Below, piece after piece: positions 25,581-35,290 of a stretch of 64,000 nucleotides of DNA. The stretch is from Maribacter sp044594925 (GTDB lineage Bacteria; Bacteroidota; Bacteroidia; Flavobacteriales; Flavobacteriaceae), in assembly GCF_044594925.1 (NCBI RefSeq), contig NZ_CP138991.1:2356001-2420000 (forward strand), read 5' to 3'. Below the pieces are notes generated by a model. It searched no databases. It had not been told where the DNA came from and saw only the letters and a list, made by a program, of their open reading frames with translations. Position numbers and translations under genes: made by a program. Position 1 is the stretch's first letter. Each line of letters opens with the position of its first letter.

Positions 25581-25602
25581 CGATGAAATAACATTTTCAT
25601 CG
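25581..25602. promoter_or_regulatory. Inverted repeat, possible operator
   Basis: CGATGAAA, six-base spacer, TTTCATCG: a perfect eight-base inverted repeat about 140 bases before the second small membrane protein, with no T-run after it. It could be a protein-binding site. Confidence 0.3.
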
Positions 25603-25741
25603 CCGAAATACACTTAACGCTATATTCAAACCACAGAGCTGTACGTTTTCACAACACATTTGTAGGATTTTACAACATTTATTAAATCACGCCATCAACA
25701 TTCTCTAATTTGAAACTTATAACTTTAAAGTAGGTAATGTT

Positions 25742-25864
25742 ATGAAAGATTTATCATTTAAAACAGGGGTAGATTCCTATCTATCCGTTCTAATTATTGC
25801 AATGAATGCCTTTTTGGCCGTTGTTGCTGTTGGAACATTTATGTCCTTAATTGGCCTAATCTAA
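25742..25864 (+). CDS. 40-residue single-helix membrane protein
   Basis: ATG at 25742 to TAA at 25862-25864. MKDLSFKTGVDSYLSV is followed by a hydrophobic helix LIIAMNAFLAVVAVGTFMSLIGLI. A TAACTTTA sequence 20 bases upstream is one base from the TAnnTTTG promoter box, a GTAGG sits just ahead of the start, and a strong terminator follows. This is a free-standing small gene. It is similar in plan to the 44-residue protein at 25342. Function unknown. Confidence 0.55.
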   Translation: MKDLSFKTGVDSYLSVLIIAMNAFLAVVAVGTFMSLIGLI

Positions 25865-25908
25865 AATTAATTTTAAACAATTGTTTATCGATTAAAAATT
25901 ACTTTAGG

Positions 25909-25937
25909 AAAAAACCTCTCTAGCGAGAGGTTTTTTT
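25909..25937 (+). terminator. Terminator after the 40-residue protein
   Basis: AAAAAACCTCTC, loop TAGC, GAGAGG followed by seven T. Perfect stem; could also act on the minus strand for the DUF1501 gene. Confidence 0.9.
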
Positions 25938-26003
25938 AATTTATAGCTTACATCATAGTACTAAAAGCTATTCGGATCTGCGCATAAATCCTTTTTCTCA
26001 TGA

Positions 26004-27194
26004 TTAAATAAAATCCAGGGTTTCACCTTGATAATCTAAAATTTCTGGATTATCCACCTTTAACCATTTTGAAAGAATAGTAGCATAAACAGAGCGGAAA
26101 TCTATCGTATATTTTAGATCTTTATTAGCATCTAAATCCCCTAGGTTAGGAGCCTCGTTATACAATCCTGGTTTTTTCAAGTTTTTTCCAATAACGAATA
26201 TGTTATTTGCAGCACCATGATCCGTGCCGTTTGCCGCATTTTGCGCAACTCGTCTACCAAATTCGGAGAAAGTTAAGATTAAAGTATCTTCTAGGTTGCC
26301 CTGTTCATCAATATCGTTAACAAATACTTCCATAGCCTTACTGTAAACATCAAGCAATCTGGCTTGTGAATTGATTTGATTAGCATGTGTATCAAAACCA
26401 CCCATGGACACGTAGTAAACCTTCGTTTCTAACCCAGAGTTAATAAACTCTGCTGTGGTTTTTAACTGTTTGCCAAATGGATTTTGAGGATATGCTTTCT
26501 TGGAGGTAGCCGTTTTTGAAGTTTCATAGATATATTTGGCAGATGATTTGGTTTCTATCATCGTCTTGTAGAGGTAGCCCAGATTATGTTCGCTCAAATG
26601 AGCAGCTGTCTGTTGTTTTAGTACTTTACTAAAATAGGGAGTATTCATGTTGCCATGCAGCAACTTTGGATTTTTCGTTGCAATTCCGTTCATTTCCTTC
26701 CCTTTGAGCATAAGGGAAAGGCTATCGTCAATTTCAATTGCTGAAAACGGTTTTTTTCCATGTTGCTCTATATATCGCCCAATCCATCCAGAAGTTAAAT
26801 AATTGTTGCTATCACTAGCTGTATGCCAGATATCCGATGACCTAAAATGAGAACGACTTGGATTTGGGTATCCCACATTATTAATGATGGAAAGATACCC
26901 TTTATCATATAATCGTTGCATTGGTAGTAGTCCTGGATGAAATCCCAACGTACTATTTATACGAGTTACATCAGCGGGGCTAATAGCAATTTTAGGCCTA
27001 TTCTTATAATATATATCGTTCGTATACGGAACAATAGTATTCAAACCATCGTTACCGCCTGAAAGTTGCACGATAACCAATTTTTTAAATGTAGTTTCTT
27101 TAAGCATAGCTCCCTCAAAAGCCTTAATGAAACTAGGCACCATCACTAACCCACTGGCCAAACTGCTTTGCTGAATAAAATCTCTTCTTTTCAT
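26004..27194 (-). CDS. DUF1501 protein with twin-arginine-like signal
   Basis: A 396-residue exported protein. The N-terminus MKRRDFIQQSSLASGLVMVPSF has a twin-arginine pattern (KRRDFIQ). The body has the DUF1501 landmarks VQLSGGNDGLNTIVPY, SHFRSSDIWHTA, SMGGFDTHANQ, FSEFGRRV and GTDHGAANNIFV, which place it in the alkaline-phosphatase/sulfatase-like fold. The biochemical activity of DUF1501 proteins is not established. It sits 10 bases after the DUF1800 gene, its near-universal partner, and the two are taken as a functional pair acting outside the cytoplasm. Confidence 0.88.
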   Translation of the reverse strand: MKRRDFIQQSSLASGLVMVPSFIKAFEGAMLKETTFKKLVIVQLSGGNDGLNTIVPYTNDIYYKNRPKIAISPADVTRINSTLGFHPGLLPMQRLYDKGYLSIINNVGYPNPSRSHFRSSDIWHTASDSNNYLTSGWIGRYIEQHGKKPFSAIEIDDSLSLMLKGKEMNGIATKNPKLLHGNMNTPYFSKVLKQQTAAHLSEHNLGYLYKTMIETKSSAKYIYETSKTATSKKAYPQNPFGKQLKTTAEFINSGLETKVYYVSMGGFDTHANQINSQARLLDVYSKAMEVFVNDIDEQGNLEDTLILTFSEFGRRVAQNAANGTDHGAANNIFVIGKNLKKPGLYNEAPNLGDLDANKDLKYTIDFRSVYATILSKWLKVDNPEILDYQGETLDFI

Positions 27195-27204
27195 ACTCCT
27201 ATCG

Positions 27205-28593
27205 TTAACATAATTGATATTCAGGTATTGACATTAACCGCACTACATATTCTTTCTTACCCACTACTGCCAGTGTATCCAGAAAGGCTTCTGTATCTTT
27301 ATCCATGCTACTTAAAATTAAAATTTCACGAAGTTCTTTATCAGATAGCAGTAAATACTCACGATTAAAAATACTCCAGTCCCTAGTAATATTTATACGT
27401 CGTTTACCCTTTTTCGTCTTCGCATAATAATCATCAAAAGAATCTTCAAATTCCCCTTTTTGATTCACGTTGATTACGGCATCATTTAGAAGCACAGATG
27501 GGAGTTTCATCCTAAATAACAAGGTGTTACTGTCTATCCAATTTTTGTCCTGTAGCCAACCTGCTACATTTGGCGGGTTCAGTAAAATCTGACCCATTAC
27601 TTTTTGCAAATAAAGCACCTGTTTCTTTTTTTCAAAATTCAAAGGCACTATTCTTAATATACCCACTAGCAATTCTATTGGGGACTTTATCTTGGCACCA
27701 ATATTAGCCTCATCGTAAAACCAATCGGCCATTAAAATATATTTCATAAGCGACTCGATATTATAGTCCTTATAGAAATGATCCGTGAGTTCGTTAAGTC
27801 TATTTTCATCTACTTCTGGGTGAATGAAATAGCGATATATTTTATTGCAAATAAAGCGGGCACATTGTTTTTGCCCCAATATAATATCCACGATATCCTC
27901 TCCATCAAAATTTCCGGTTTTACCCATAAAAGTCTTCACACCATAATCATGTTTCTTTTTACGCAAATAAAAATCACCATTGGGTTTAAAAGACCATCCT
28001 GTAAAAGCCCGAGCTGCTTCCTTAATATCTTCTTCAGTATAGTTACCTACGCCCAAAGTAAAAAGCTCCATTAACTCCCGCGCAAAATTCTCATTTGGTT
28101 CCTCCTTTATGTTCTGACGGTTATTAAGATACTTGCTCATTGCAGGTTCCTTGGCTACTGCCTTTACAAAAGCTCTGAAATCCCCTAAAGCATATCTTCT
28201 AAGCGTATTATTATACTGCTGTACGTGAAAAATATTAGTATCCCTACAGACAAAGACATTAGCCCAAAACAATGTCATTTTTTCCCTTAAAAGTTGATTC
28301 GTATTCGCTAATCGATTAATCCATAGATAATTATACGTTTCAATTTTCTTGCGACTTATCTTTTGTAACTTTTGCCGCATTTCCTTGCTCATTGCTCGCC
28401 TATTCTTGTCAGCTATCAAAGGCTTTAAATTGGACAAGTCCATCTCAAGCGGAATCACTTTTCTTGATCGGTAGAATAAATCATTAATAGTCTTTGTCTT
28501 ATTAAAATCAGAAAGCAAGGCAATTTTACTAGGCAACACACCAAAACCAACTCTACTGTATAAATGTTTTAAATGCCTTTTTTCCATAGTCAT
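27205..28593 (-). CDS. DUF1800 protein
   Basis: A 462-residue protein with the DUF1800 signature ARELMELFTLGVGNYTEEDI...AARAFTGW (about residues 170-200) and the downstream DIILGQKQCARFICNKIYRYF and LLNPPNVAGW segments. It lacks a clear cleavable signal (MTMEKRHLKHLYSRVGFG), as is usual for the family. It is upstream of and almost touching DUF1501. DUF1800/DUF1501 pairs are widespread in Bacteroidota and Planctomycetes, often near sulfatases or glycan genes. No activity is known. Confidence 0.87.
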   Translation of the reverse strand: MTMEKRHLKHLYSRVGFGVLPSKIALLSDFNKTKTINDLFYRSRKVIPLEMDLSNLKPLIADKNRRAMSKEMRQKLQKISRKKIETYNYLWINRLANTNQLLREKMTLFWANVFVCRDTNIFHVQQYNNTLRRYALGDFRAFVKAVAKEPAMSKYLNNRQNIKEEPNENFARELMELFTLGVGNYTEEDIKEAARAFTGWSFKPNGDFYLRKKKHDYGVKTFMGKTGNFDGEDIVDIILGQKQCARFICNKIYRYFIHPEVDENRLNELTDHFYKDYNIESLMKYILMADWFYDEANIGAKIKSPIELLVGILRIVPLNFEKKKQVLYLQKVMGQILLNPPNVAGWLQDKNWIDSNTLLFRMKLPSVLLNDAVINVNQKGEFEDSFDDYYAKTKKGKRRINITRDWSIFNREYLLLSDKELREILILSSMDKDTEAFLDTLAVVGKKEYVVRLMSIPEYQLC

Positions 28594-28982
28594 ATAAGGT
28601 ATGAAGTGATATATTTTAAGACAAGATAAAGGATAAATGGTTTAATACATACCGGCTTATCTCAATTGAACAAGAACCTTATCTTGTTAGATTAAAGCTT
28701 TGAAAGTATTAAAAAATATAATCACTTGGATGCGTGTTAATACCAAAACTCCTATGAGAATTACAAAGTTTTCAACCTTACACTACAGGATGCTATTCCT
28801 TGAAAACTCTAGTATACTTGTTCGGAAATGTATCGTTTTAGATTTGATTTTACCAAAGAATTATTTATTACAATCCTATTTATTTAAAAAGTGCGACAAG
28901 TATTGAAACTTTGGACTCAAAAGTGAATATTATACGGATATCCGAAACTATTAAAATAGATAACTAAAATTACTTAATAAAA
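28594..28982. other. Intergenic gap before the sulfatase cluster
   Basis: Holds the divergent upstream regions of DUF1800 and the first sulfatase. Only a seven-base inverted repeat (AACAAGA/TCTTGTT, 28669-28688) stands out. No convincing gene or promoter match is seen. Confidence 0.4.
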
Positions 28983-30323
28983 ATGAAGTTAAATCTAGCA
29001 TCAATAAGCACAGTTGTTATAATTCTCTTCTGTATCTCTTGTAATGACTCAAAACCAAAACAGGTAAAAGAACTTAATCCACAGAAACCACCCAATATCG
29101 TATTTATCCTATCAGATGATCAAGCATGGACGGACTATGGTTTTATGGGGCATGAACACATAGAGACCCCTAATCTAGACAAGCTAGCAAACGAAAGTTT
29201 GACCTTTACCAGAGGATACGTTCCCACCTCTTTATGTGCGCCTTCGCTAGCCTCAATTATAACTGGGGTTTATCCAAGAGCTCATGGTGTGCTTGCCAAT
29301 GACAGAGTTTTACCTGGCGATGACAGAAGTGTTAAGCCTGCCTGGCGTTCTTCTTGGAGACCAAAAAACTACGCAACTGTTATAGAAAACTTCAATAAAC
29401 TAAAGACGACTCTTCCCAAACTCCTCAAAGAGAAAGGGTATCTTTCGTTCCAAACCGGTAAATGGTGGTTAGGAAATCACACCAACGGAGGTTTTGACGA
29501 TGGCATGACCCATGGTGATCCGGAACGTGGCGGCAGGCATGGTGATTATGGTCTTGAGATAGGTCGTAAAGGAATGGATACACTTTATAGTTATATAGAT
29601 CTGGCCCTAGAAAAAGAGAAACCTTTTTTTATGTGGTACGCCCCTTTTTTACCGCACGCTCCCCATACTCCACCGGATAGCTTATTACAAAAATACCTGC
29701 CCAAAGCACCAACGGAATATGTTGCGAAGTATTGGGCCATGTGCGAATGGTTCGATATAACTTGCGGCCAACTTATGGATTATATTGAAGAAAAAGGTGA
29801 AACAGAAAACACTTTGTTCGTTTATGTATGCGACAACGGCTGGGTGCAGAACGAAACAAATGCTGCATACAACAAAATCTCCAAACGATCTCCCTATGAT
29901 TACGGACTACGTACCCCTATCATGTACAAATGGAAAGGGAAAATTACACCAAAAATAGATACACTATCTCTGACCAGCAGTTTAGATATGGTACCCACTG
30001 TACTAAGTCTATTGAATATGAAGCCACCAAAGGAACTAAACGGAATTAATATTCTTGATGAAAAAGCACTAATGCAACGAGATGCCCTTTATGGGGAAAT
30101 TTATGCACATGACTTCAATACGATTGATGGTAGCCTTTATTACAGAATGGCAATGACCCAACCGTATAAACTTATACTACCGGATAAAACCAATAGGCCA
30201 AACGAAAAAGTTGAACTGTACAACATCTACGAAGATCCTTATGAACGAAAGGATATCTCATCCGAACATCCTGAGGTAGTAGAAGCTTTAAAACAAAAAA
30301 TTCAGTCATCTTGGGCAGAGTAA
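28983..30323 (+). CDS. Sulfatase-family lipoprotein with atypical CAPSL active-site motif
   Basis: A 446-residue S1-type sulfatase, probably a lipoprotein (lipobox near FCISC20). Metal ligands appear at ILSDDQAW (D45, D46) and in YVCDNGW. The formylglycine motif reads C85-A-P-S-L89 rather than the canonical C-x-P/A-S-R, so the Arg used for recognition by the maturing enzyme is missing. The usual GKWHLG is GKWWLGNH (159-166). Both changes together, with GGFDDGMTHGDP, recall a recurrent sulfatase subgroup rather than random decay, since the frame is intact. Activity is uncertain. The next sulfatase starts 21 bases later. Likely desulfates an algal polysaccharide fragment in the periplasm. Confidence 0.85.
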   Translation: MKLNLASISTVVIILFCISCNDSKPKQVKELNPQKPPNIVFILSDDQAWTDYGFMGHEHIETPNLDKLANESLTFTRGYVPTSLCAPSLASIITGVYPRAHGVLANDRVLPGDDRSVKPAWRSSWRPKNYATVIENFNKLKTTLPKLLKEKGYLSFQTGKWWLGNHTNGGFDDGMTHGDPERGGRHGDYGLEIGRKGMDTLYSYIDLALEKEKPFFMWYAPFLPHAPHTPPDSLLQKYLPKAPTEYVAKYWAMCEWFDITCGQLMDYIEEKGETENTLFVYVCDNGWVQNETNAAYNKISKRSPYDYGLRTPIMYKWKGKITPKIDTLSLTSSLDMVPTVLSLLNMKPPKELNGINILDEKALMQRDALYGEIYAHDFNTIDGSLYYRMAMTQPYKLILPDKTNRPNEKVELYNIYEDPYERKDISSEHPEVVEALKQKIQSSWAE

Positions 30324-30344
30324 TAACTTAATTAGAGAATAGGA

Positions 30345-31823
30345 ATGAAATTCGAAAAACTTCTTTTTTTAATATTCATAGTTAGTCTTTTTGTTACCTG
30401 TAAAGAAGGGCGTCCGGATAAGGAAATAGCCCTTAAACAACCTCCGAACATTCTTTTTATAGCGGTAGATGACCTAAACACCATGCTGGGAAGTCTAGAT
30501 GGCCCTGCAAAAACCCCTAATATGGATAAATTAGCGGCGATGGGGGTATCCTTTACCGATGCCCATTGCCAAGCTCCCTTATGCGGTCCCTCTAGAGCGT
30601 CATTAATGACAGGCTTGCGACCATCTACCACAGGGATATATGGTATGGTACCCGATGATATGATACGTTCAGAAAATCCAGAAACAACGGATATTTTAAT
30701 GCTGCCCGAGTATTTTAAGCAACATGGATATCATACGATGGGAATTGGCAAATTATTCCATATGCATGCACCAGAAGGCATGTTCGATGATTCTGGAGGA
30801 CGTGTTAAAGGATTTGGTCCGTTGCCTAAAGAACGATTTGTTTGGGATGGTTTTGGCGCATCGGACAGAAAAAAATATGGTAAAACGAGTACGGACTGGG
30901 GCGCGTTTCCGGAAGCAGATTCTTTGATGCCGGACCATCAATCTGTTAATTGGGCCATAGAGCGTCTAAACAAAAAACAGAACAAGCCCTTTTTTATGGG
31001 CGTTGGTTTTTTAAGGGTTCATGTGCCACTTTATGTTCCACAAAAATGGTTTGACCTTTATCCTTTGGATAGCATAGCAACCATGCCCTATAAGCCAGAT
31101 GACTTAAATGATGTACCCGCCGTAGCTAAAATGATAAACGACCTACCCATGATGCCCTCTACCGATTGGGCCATTGAAAATGGGGAATGGCGAAAAATCA
31201 TTCAAGCCTACCTTGCATGCATTAGTTTTGTAGATTATGAAATAGGGCGCCTATTGGAAGCTTTAGAACAGAGTGAGCACGCCAATAACACCGTAATTGT
31301 ATTATGGTCCGATCACGGCTATAGGCTTGGTGAGAAAAGTACTTTTGCCAAACATGCACTTTGGGACGTTGCTACAAGAGTACCTTTGATTTTCGCAGCT
31401 CCTGAACTTCCAAAAGGTAAAAAAATTGACCAACCAGCGGAATTACTATCGGTATACCCAACACTTTTGGAATTAGCCGACCTACCTGCCTATAAGCGTA
31501 ACGAAGGTAAAAGTTTAGTTCCAGCCATGATGGGAAATGACCAAGACCCCTCGTATGCCATAACTACCTTTGGAATGAATAACCATGCCATAAAATCAAA
31601 AAGATATAGATATATACAGTATGAAGATGGAAGCGAGGAATTCTATGACCATCAGAACGATGCTAATGAGTTTACCAATCTTGTTGGACAACAGAAATAT
31701 CAACAAGAAATTGAAAAATTAAAATCATTATTACCAAAAGAAAATGCCCTTTGGGACAAAAATTCTATGTACACCTTTCAACCATACTTTGTTGAACAGA
31801 AAAAACGCGTTAATGGTTTATAA
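30345..31823 (+). CDS. Sulfatase, iduronate-2-sulfatase-like
   Basis: A 492-residue S1 sulfatase with a lipoprotein-type signal (LFVTC19). The active-site nucleophile precursor is canonical: C80-G-P-S-R84 followed by ASLMTGLRP. Metal ligands at AVDDLN (D42, D43) and LWSDHGYRLGEK; GIGKLFHMH replaces GKWHLG, as in the iduronate-2-sulfatase-type subfamily (S1_7-like), which includes enzymes acting on 2-sulfated uronic acids and marine glycans. It lies 21 bases after the atypical sulfatase and about 410 bases before susC. Substrate inferred only from context. Confidence 0.9.
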   Translation: MKFEKLLFLIFIVSLFVTCKEGRPDKEIALKQPPNILFIAVDDLNTMLGSLDGPAKTPNMDKLAAMGVSFTDAHCQAPLCGPSRASLMTGLRPSTTGIYGMVPDDMIRSENPETTDILMLPEYFKQHGYHTMGIGKLFHMHAPEGMFDDSGGRVKGFGPLPKERFVWDGFGASDRKKYGKTSTDWGAFPEADSLMPDHQSVNWAIERLNKKQNKPFFMGVGFLRVHVPLYVPQKWFDLYPLDSIATMPYKPDDLNDVPAVAKMINDLPMMPSTDWAIENGEWRKIIQAYLACISFVDYEIGRLLEALEQSEHANNTVIVLWSDHGYRLGEKSTFAKHALWDVATRVPLIFAAPELPKGKKIDQPAELLSVYPTLLELADLPAYKRNEGKSLVPAMMGNDQDPSYAITTFGMNNHAIKSKRYRYIQYEDGSEEFYDHQNDANEFTNLVGQQKYQQEIEKLKSLLPKENALWDKNSMYTFQPYFVEQKKRVNGL

Positions 31824-32235
31824 AACCAATACTTAAGTTATAGGAGCGGATAGATAGGATAAAAAATTAAAATTGAAAAGGTCCCGTTATTTAAAGTTTA
31901 TCGGCCAAATATAATAAACACCTATCTTCTTCCAAATTGCGCTCCTGAGCATCATATAACATATTAAAATAATGTTTTACGCTCTTGATTTTGAGGAGTA
32001 CTTGATTAACAATTCCTTCTTCAAAACCTTAAAAAAATAGCTATCTGAAATATTATTACAGTATTTTTTGATAAATTCTTAATATACTGTGAGCATTAAT
32101 AAATACGGACTATAACAAGAATTTTGACTCTAAAAAAATATACCCTACAGTACAGTACAGGATGACCTAAAAAAACGTTAACGATAATTTAACAACGTTT
32201 TAAAAGAATATTCAACTGTATGAAACGACAACCTT
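31824..32235. other. Leader region of the susC operon
   Basis: A 412-base A/T-rich gap. It includes a tandem TACAG repeat (32146-32160) and the inverted repeat listed separately at 32172-32201. No gene is seen. Confidence 0.4.
32172..32201. promoter_or_regulatory. Candidate operator upstream of susC
   Basis: AAAACGTT and AACGTTTT form perfect eight-base arms 14 bases apart. The left arm runs into CGTTAACG, itself a palindrome. LacI-type regulators bind palindromes with a central CG or similar steps, so this is a plausible binding site about 35-65 bases before the susC start. Confidence 0.35.
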
Positions 32236-35200
32236 ATGAAAAAAATTAAACTAAAATCAAACAAACTAAAATCTAGGGTATGCACTTTACTATTTTCCCT
32301 AGTATGCCTAACGGCCTGGTCCCAACAGACGGTGACCGGAACAGTATCCGATGAAGATGGTCCTTTGCCAGGAGCATCTGTAGTCGTAAAAGGAACCACC
32401 ACTGGTGTCAGCACAGATTTTGATGGTAATTTCAGTATTGAAGCCAATACTGATGATACACTTATGTTTTCTTACATAGGATATGCTGGTCAGGAAATCG
32501 TAGTGGGCAACCAAAGTACAATAAACGTAATTCTAGCGGCAGATAACAAACTAGACGAAGTTGTAGTAATTGGTTATGGTACCACAACCAAAAAAGATCT
32601 TACAGGTTCTGTATCGTCCGTAAGTTCTGAAGATATTACGCAAGTACCTGCTTCAAGAGTTGACCAAGTGTTACAAGGTAGGGCCGCAGGTGTTCAAGTT
32701 ACCTCGGCAAGTGGAGCACCTGGAGCGGGAACGGCTATTAGAGTAAGGGGTGGTAACTCTATCACCGGTAGCAACGAGCCATTATTTGTTATTGATGGTA
32801 TTGTGGTTGGAACCAACTTCAACTTGAACAATATTAATCCCAGCGATATCCAGTCCCTTGAAATTTTAAAGGATGCCTCTTCTATCGCCATATATGGCTC
32901 TAGAGGTGCAAATGGTGTGGTCTTGGTTACGACTAAAAGTGGTCGCCGTACGGGAAGCGGAAAACCTGAAGTGAGTGTAAATGTATTCACCAGTATGCAA
33001 ATGCTGCCTGAACTGCCTGATGTATTAACTAGAGAAGAACAAATTGCGTTTACAAATGAACATGCCGAGTTTAGGTCGGTTGCGGCACCTTTCCCAGATG
33101 ACCCATCTACCTACCCCAATAACGATTGGGTTGATCTAACAACGGGCCCGGCACCAATTTATAATGCGGACGTATCAATTTCAGGATCATCAGAAAATGT
33201 GAATTACTATAACTCTATAAATTACTTTAATCAAGAAGGTATTGTAAAGAGCTCTGGGATAGAAAAATTTATTTTTAGATCAAATTTAGATATAAACCTA
33301 AGTGACAAACTAAAAGCTGGTTTCCGTATCAATTACTCCAGAATAAGACAAAACAATGCGCTTACCAGTTTTCAAGGTAATTTGTTCGGTACATTGCGTA
33401 CCCAACCGGCATTTAATGATGACGGTACCTTTAATGGATTTAATGATGTCGTTGGTTCGCCATTCAGTAACCCGCTTGCAAATTTTGAATTGAATACGAA
33501 TCAGACCTTTACCAATAACTTATTGGCCACCGCGTATTTAGAGTACCGACCTGCGCCAGGCTGGACCATTCGTTCGACTTTCAGTCCAGAATTCAATAAT
33601 GTTAAACGAAACAGATTTAATTCTAGCCAATTACCGGGCAATCTTGCCGTGGGTATCACCGATGGCGGAAACGCGAGTGTTAGAACGGTAGCAAGTGTTG
33701 GTTGGAACAATGAAAATACGATACAGTACAGAACTGATTTTGGTGACCATAGCTTAACTGTTTTGGGGGGTGCTTCCTTTCAAAAAGTAGAAACTGAAAT
33801 TACCGAAGCCGAGGCCGCTGGTATAACCAGTGACGCCACTGGTTTTAACAACCTAGGTAATTCAGACCCAATAAGATCGGTCGTAAGCAGCAATTTCAAT
33901 GGATTTCAAATTGCATCGTTTTTCGGAAGGATAAACTACGACTATAAAGATAAATACTTACTTACCTTAGTAGGTAGAACAGATGGTAGTTCCGTTTTCG
34001 CGCCAGGGAACAAATATAATTTTTATCCTTCTGTGGCAGGGGCCTGGAACATCAATGAAGAGGAGTTCATGCAAAATCAGAACTTATTCAGTAATTTAAA
34101 GTTAAGAGCAAGTTGGGGTAAATCCGGTAATCAAGCAATTGGACCATACCGAACACTGGGGGTGCTAACTGAAGCGAACACTACCCTCGATGGTGCCGAG
34201 GTACCCGGTTTAACATTGGGTAGACCTTCAAATCCTAATCTGCAATGGGAAACCACCACTTCATTGGATATAGCATTAGAAGCATCACTTTTCGGTGGTA
34301 GAATCTTTACGGAATTCAACTATTACCAAAAGGAGACCAACGATTTACTTTTAGATGTTACCATTCCTAGACAAACCGGCTTTACAAGTCAATTGCAAAA
34401 TATCGGAGCACTTGAAAACAAAGGATGGGAATTATTGGTAAATTCTACCAATATAGCCAATGACAACTTTAGTTGGAATACTACGTTGACATTAGCATCG
34501 AACAGGAATGAAATATTAGATCTTGGTGGTCAAGAATTTATAGATCTTGTTGTAGACCCTATACTAGGTTCTGGTAATACGCGATTGATCGTTGGTGAAT
34601 CGGTTCCTGTATTTACAGGAGTAAATTATTTAGGAACCTGGAAGAGTCAAGCAGAAATTGATGCTTCTGGGCTTACCGCTCAAGTGGTTGGCGGATCAAG
34701 ATTTGAAGATTTAAACGGAGATGGTATTATCTCCACAGAAGACAATGTTGTTTTGGGAAGTCCGTTCCCTGATTTAATTTTCGGATTCGAAAACTCATTT
34801 TCGTATAAGAATCTTGATTTTTCATTTTTCTTTCAAGGTACCTCTGGTAACGAGGTTTACAACCTAAATATGAGAAATAACTATTTCAATCGTGGAGAAG
34901 CGGTGAAATTTGGAGATTTACGCGATCGTTGGACGGTTGACAATCCAAACTCTGATATTCCTAGAGCGGGTGCGGACTCTGTAACAAATACACCTCCTAA
35001 TTCAGAATATGTAGAAGATGGTTCCCATATCCGTCTTAAAGCGGTACGTTTGGCCTATAATTTCCCTACCGAAAAGATGGGCTTGGATGGAGTGAAAAAT
35101 GCAACTATATACTTAAATGGTAGTAATTTGTTATTGTTCTCTAAAACTCGGTTGATTGAGCCTGAAGCAAATAACTTTAACGAAGGCAATAATCAATTTG

Positions 35201-35280
35201 GTAATATAGCGCTAGGATTTTTAAGTGCGCAATACCCTAATCCTAGAGTTCTTACCCTAGGTCTAAATGTAACTTTTTAA
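32236..35280 (+). CDS. SusC-like TonB-dependent outer-membrane transporter
   Basis: A 1014-residue glycan importer. Order: signal peptide (about 1-29), carboxypeptidase-D-like domain (about 32-108, VTGTVSDEDGPLPGASVVVKGT), TonB box region (LDEVVVIGYGTTTKKDLTGSV), plug domain (about 120-230, with VLQGRAAGVQV and SIAIYGSRGANGVVLVTTK) and a 22-strand barrel ending in PRVLTLGLNVTF with terminal Phe. It takes up oligosaccharides across the outer membrane together with the SusD lipoprotein 10 bases downstream. Energy would come from ExbB/ExbD-type systems. This pair defines the window's polysaccharide utilisation locus. Confidence 0.96.
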   Translation: MKKIKLKSNKLKSRVCTLLFSLVCLTAWSQQTVTGTVSDEDGPLPGASVVVKGTTTGVSTDFDGNFSIEANTDDTLMFSYIGYAGQEIVVGNQSTINVILAADNKLDEVVVIGYGTTTKKDLTGSVSSVSSEDITQVPASRVDQVLQGRAAGVQVTSASGAPGAGTAIRVRGGNSITGSNEPLFVIDGIVVGTNFNLNNINPSDIQSLEILKDASSIAIYGSRGANGVVLVTTKSGRRTGSGKPEVSVNVFTSMQMLPELPDVLTREEQIAFTNEHAEFRSVAAPFPDDPSTYPNNDWVDLTTGPAPIYNADVSISGSSENVNYYNSINYFNQEGIVKSSGIEKFIFRSNLDINLSDKLKAGFRINYSRIRQNNALTSFQGNLFGTLRTQPAFNDDGTFNGFNDVVGSPFSNPLANFELNTNQTFTNNLLATAYLEYRPAPGWTIRSTFSPEFNNVKRNRFNSSQLPGNLAVGITDGGNASVRTVASVGWNNENTIQYRTDFGDHSLTVLGGASFQKVETEITEAEAAGITSDATGFNNLGNSDPIRSVVSSNFNGFQIASFFGRINYDYKDKYLLTLVGRTDGSSVFAPGNKYNFYPSVAGAWNINEEEFMQNQNLFSNLKLRASWGKSGNQAIGPYRTLGVLTEANTTLDGAEVPGLTLGRPSNPNLQWETTTSLDIALEASLFGGRIFTEFNYYQKETNDLLLDVTIPRQTGFTSQLQNIGALENKGWELLVNSTNIANDNFSWNTTLTLASNRNEILDLGGQEFIDLVVDPILGSGNTRLIVGESVPVFTGVNYLGTWKSQAEIDASGLTAQVVGGSRFEDLNGDGIISTEDNVVLGSPFPDLIFGFENSFSYKNLDFSFFFQGTSGNEVYNLNMRNNYFNRGEAVKFGDLRDRWTVDNPNSDIPRAGADSVTNTPPNSEYVEDGSHIRLKAVRLAYNFPTEKMGLDGVKNATIYLNGSNLLLFSKTRLIEPEANNFNEGNNQFGNIALGFLSAQYPNPRVLTLGLNVTF

Positions 35281-35290
35281 AAAAATAAAT

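Noticed and set aside
28700..28906. 68-residue frame between DUF1800 and the first sulfatase
   Set aside because: Composition is that of A/T-rich spacer, with no ribosome site and no motif.
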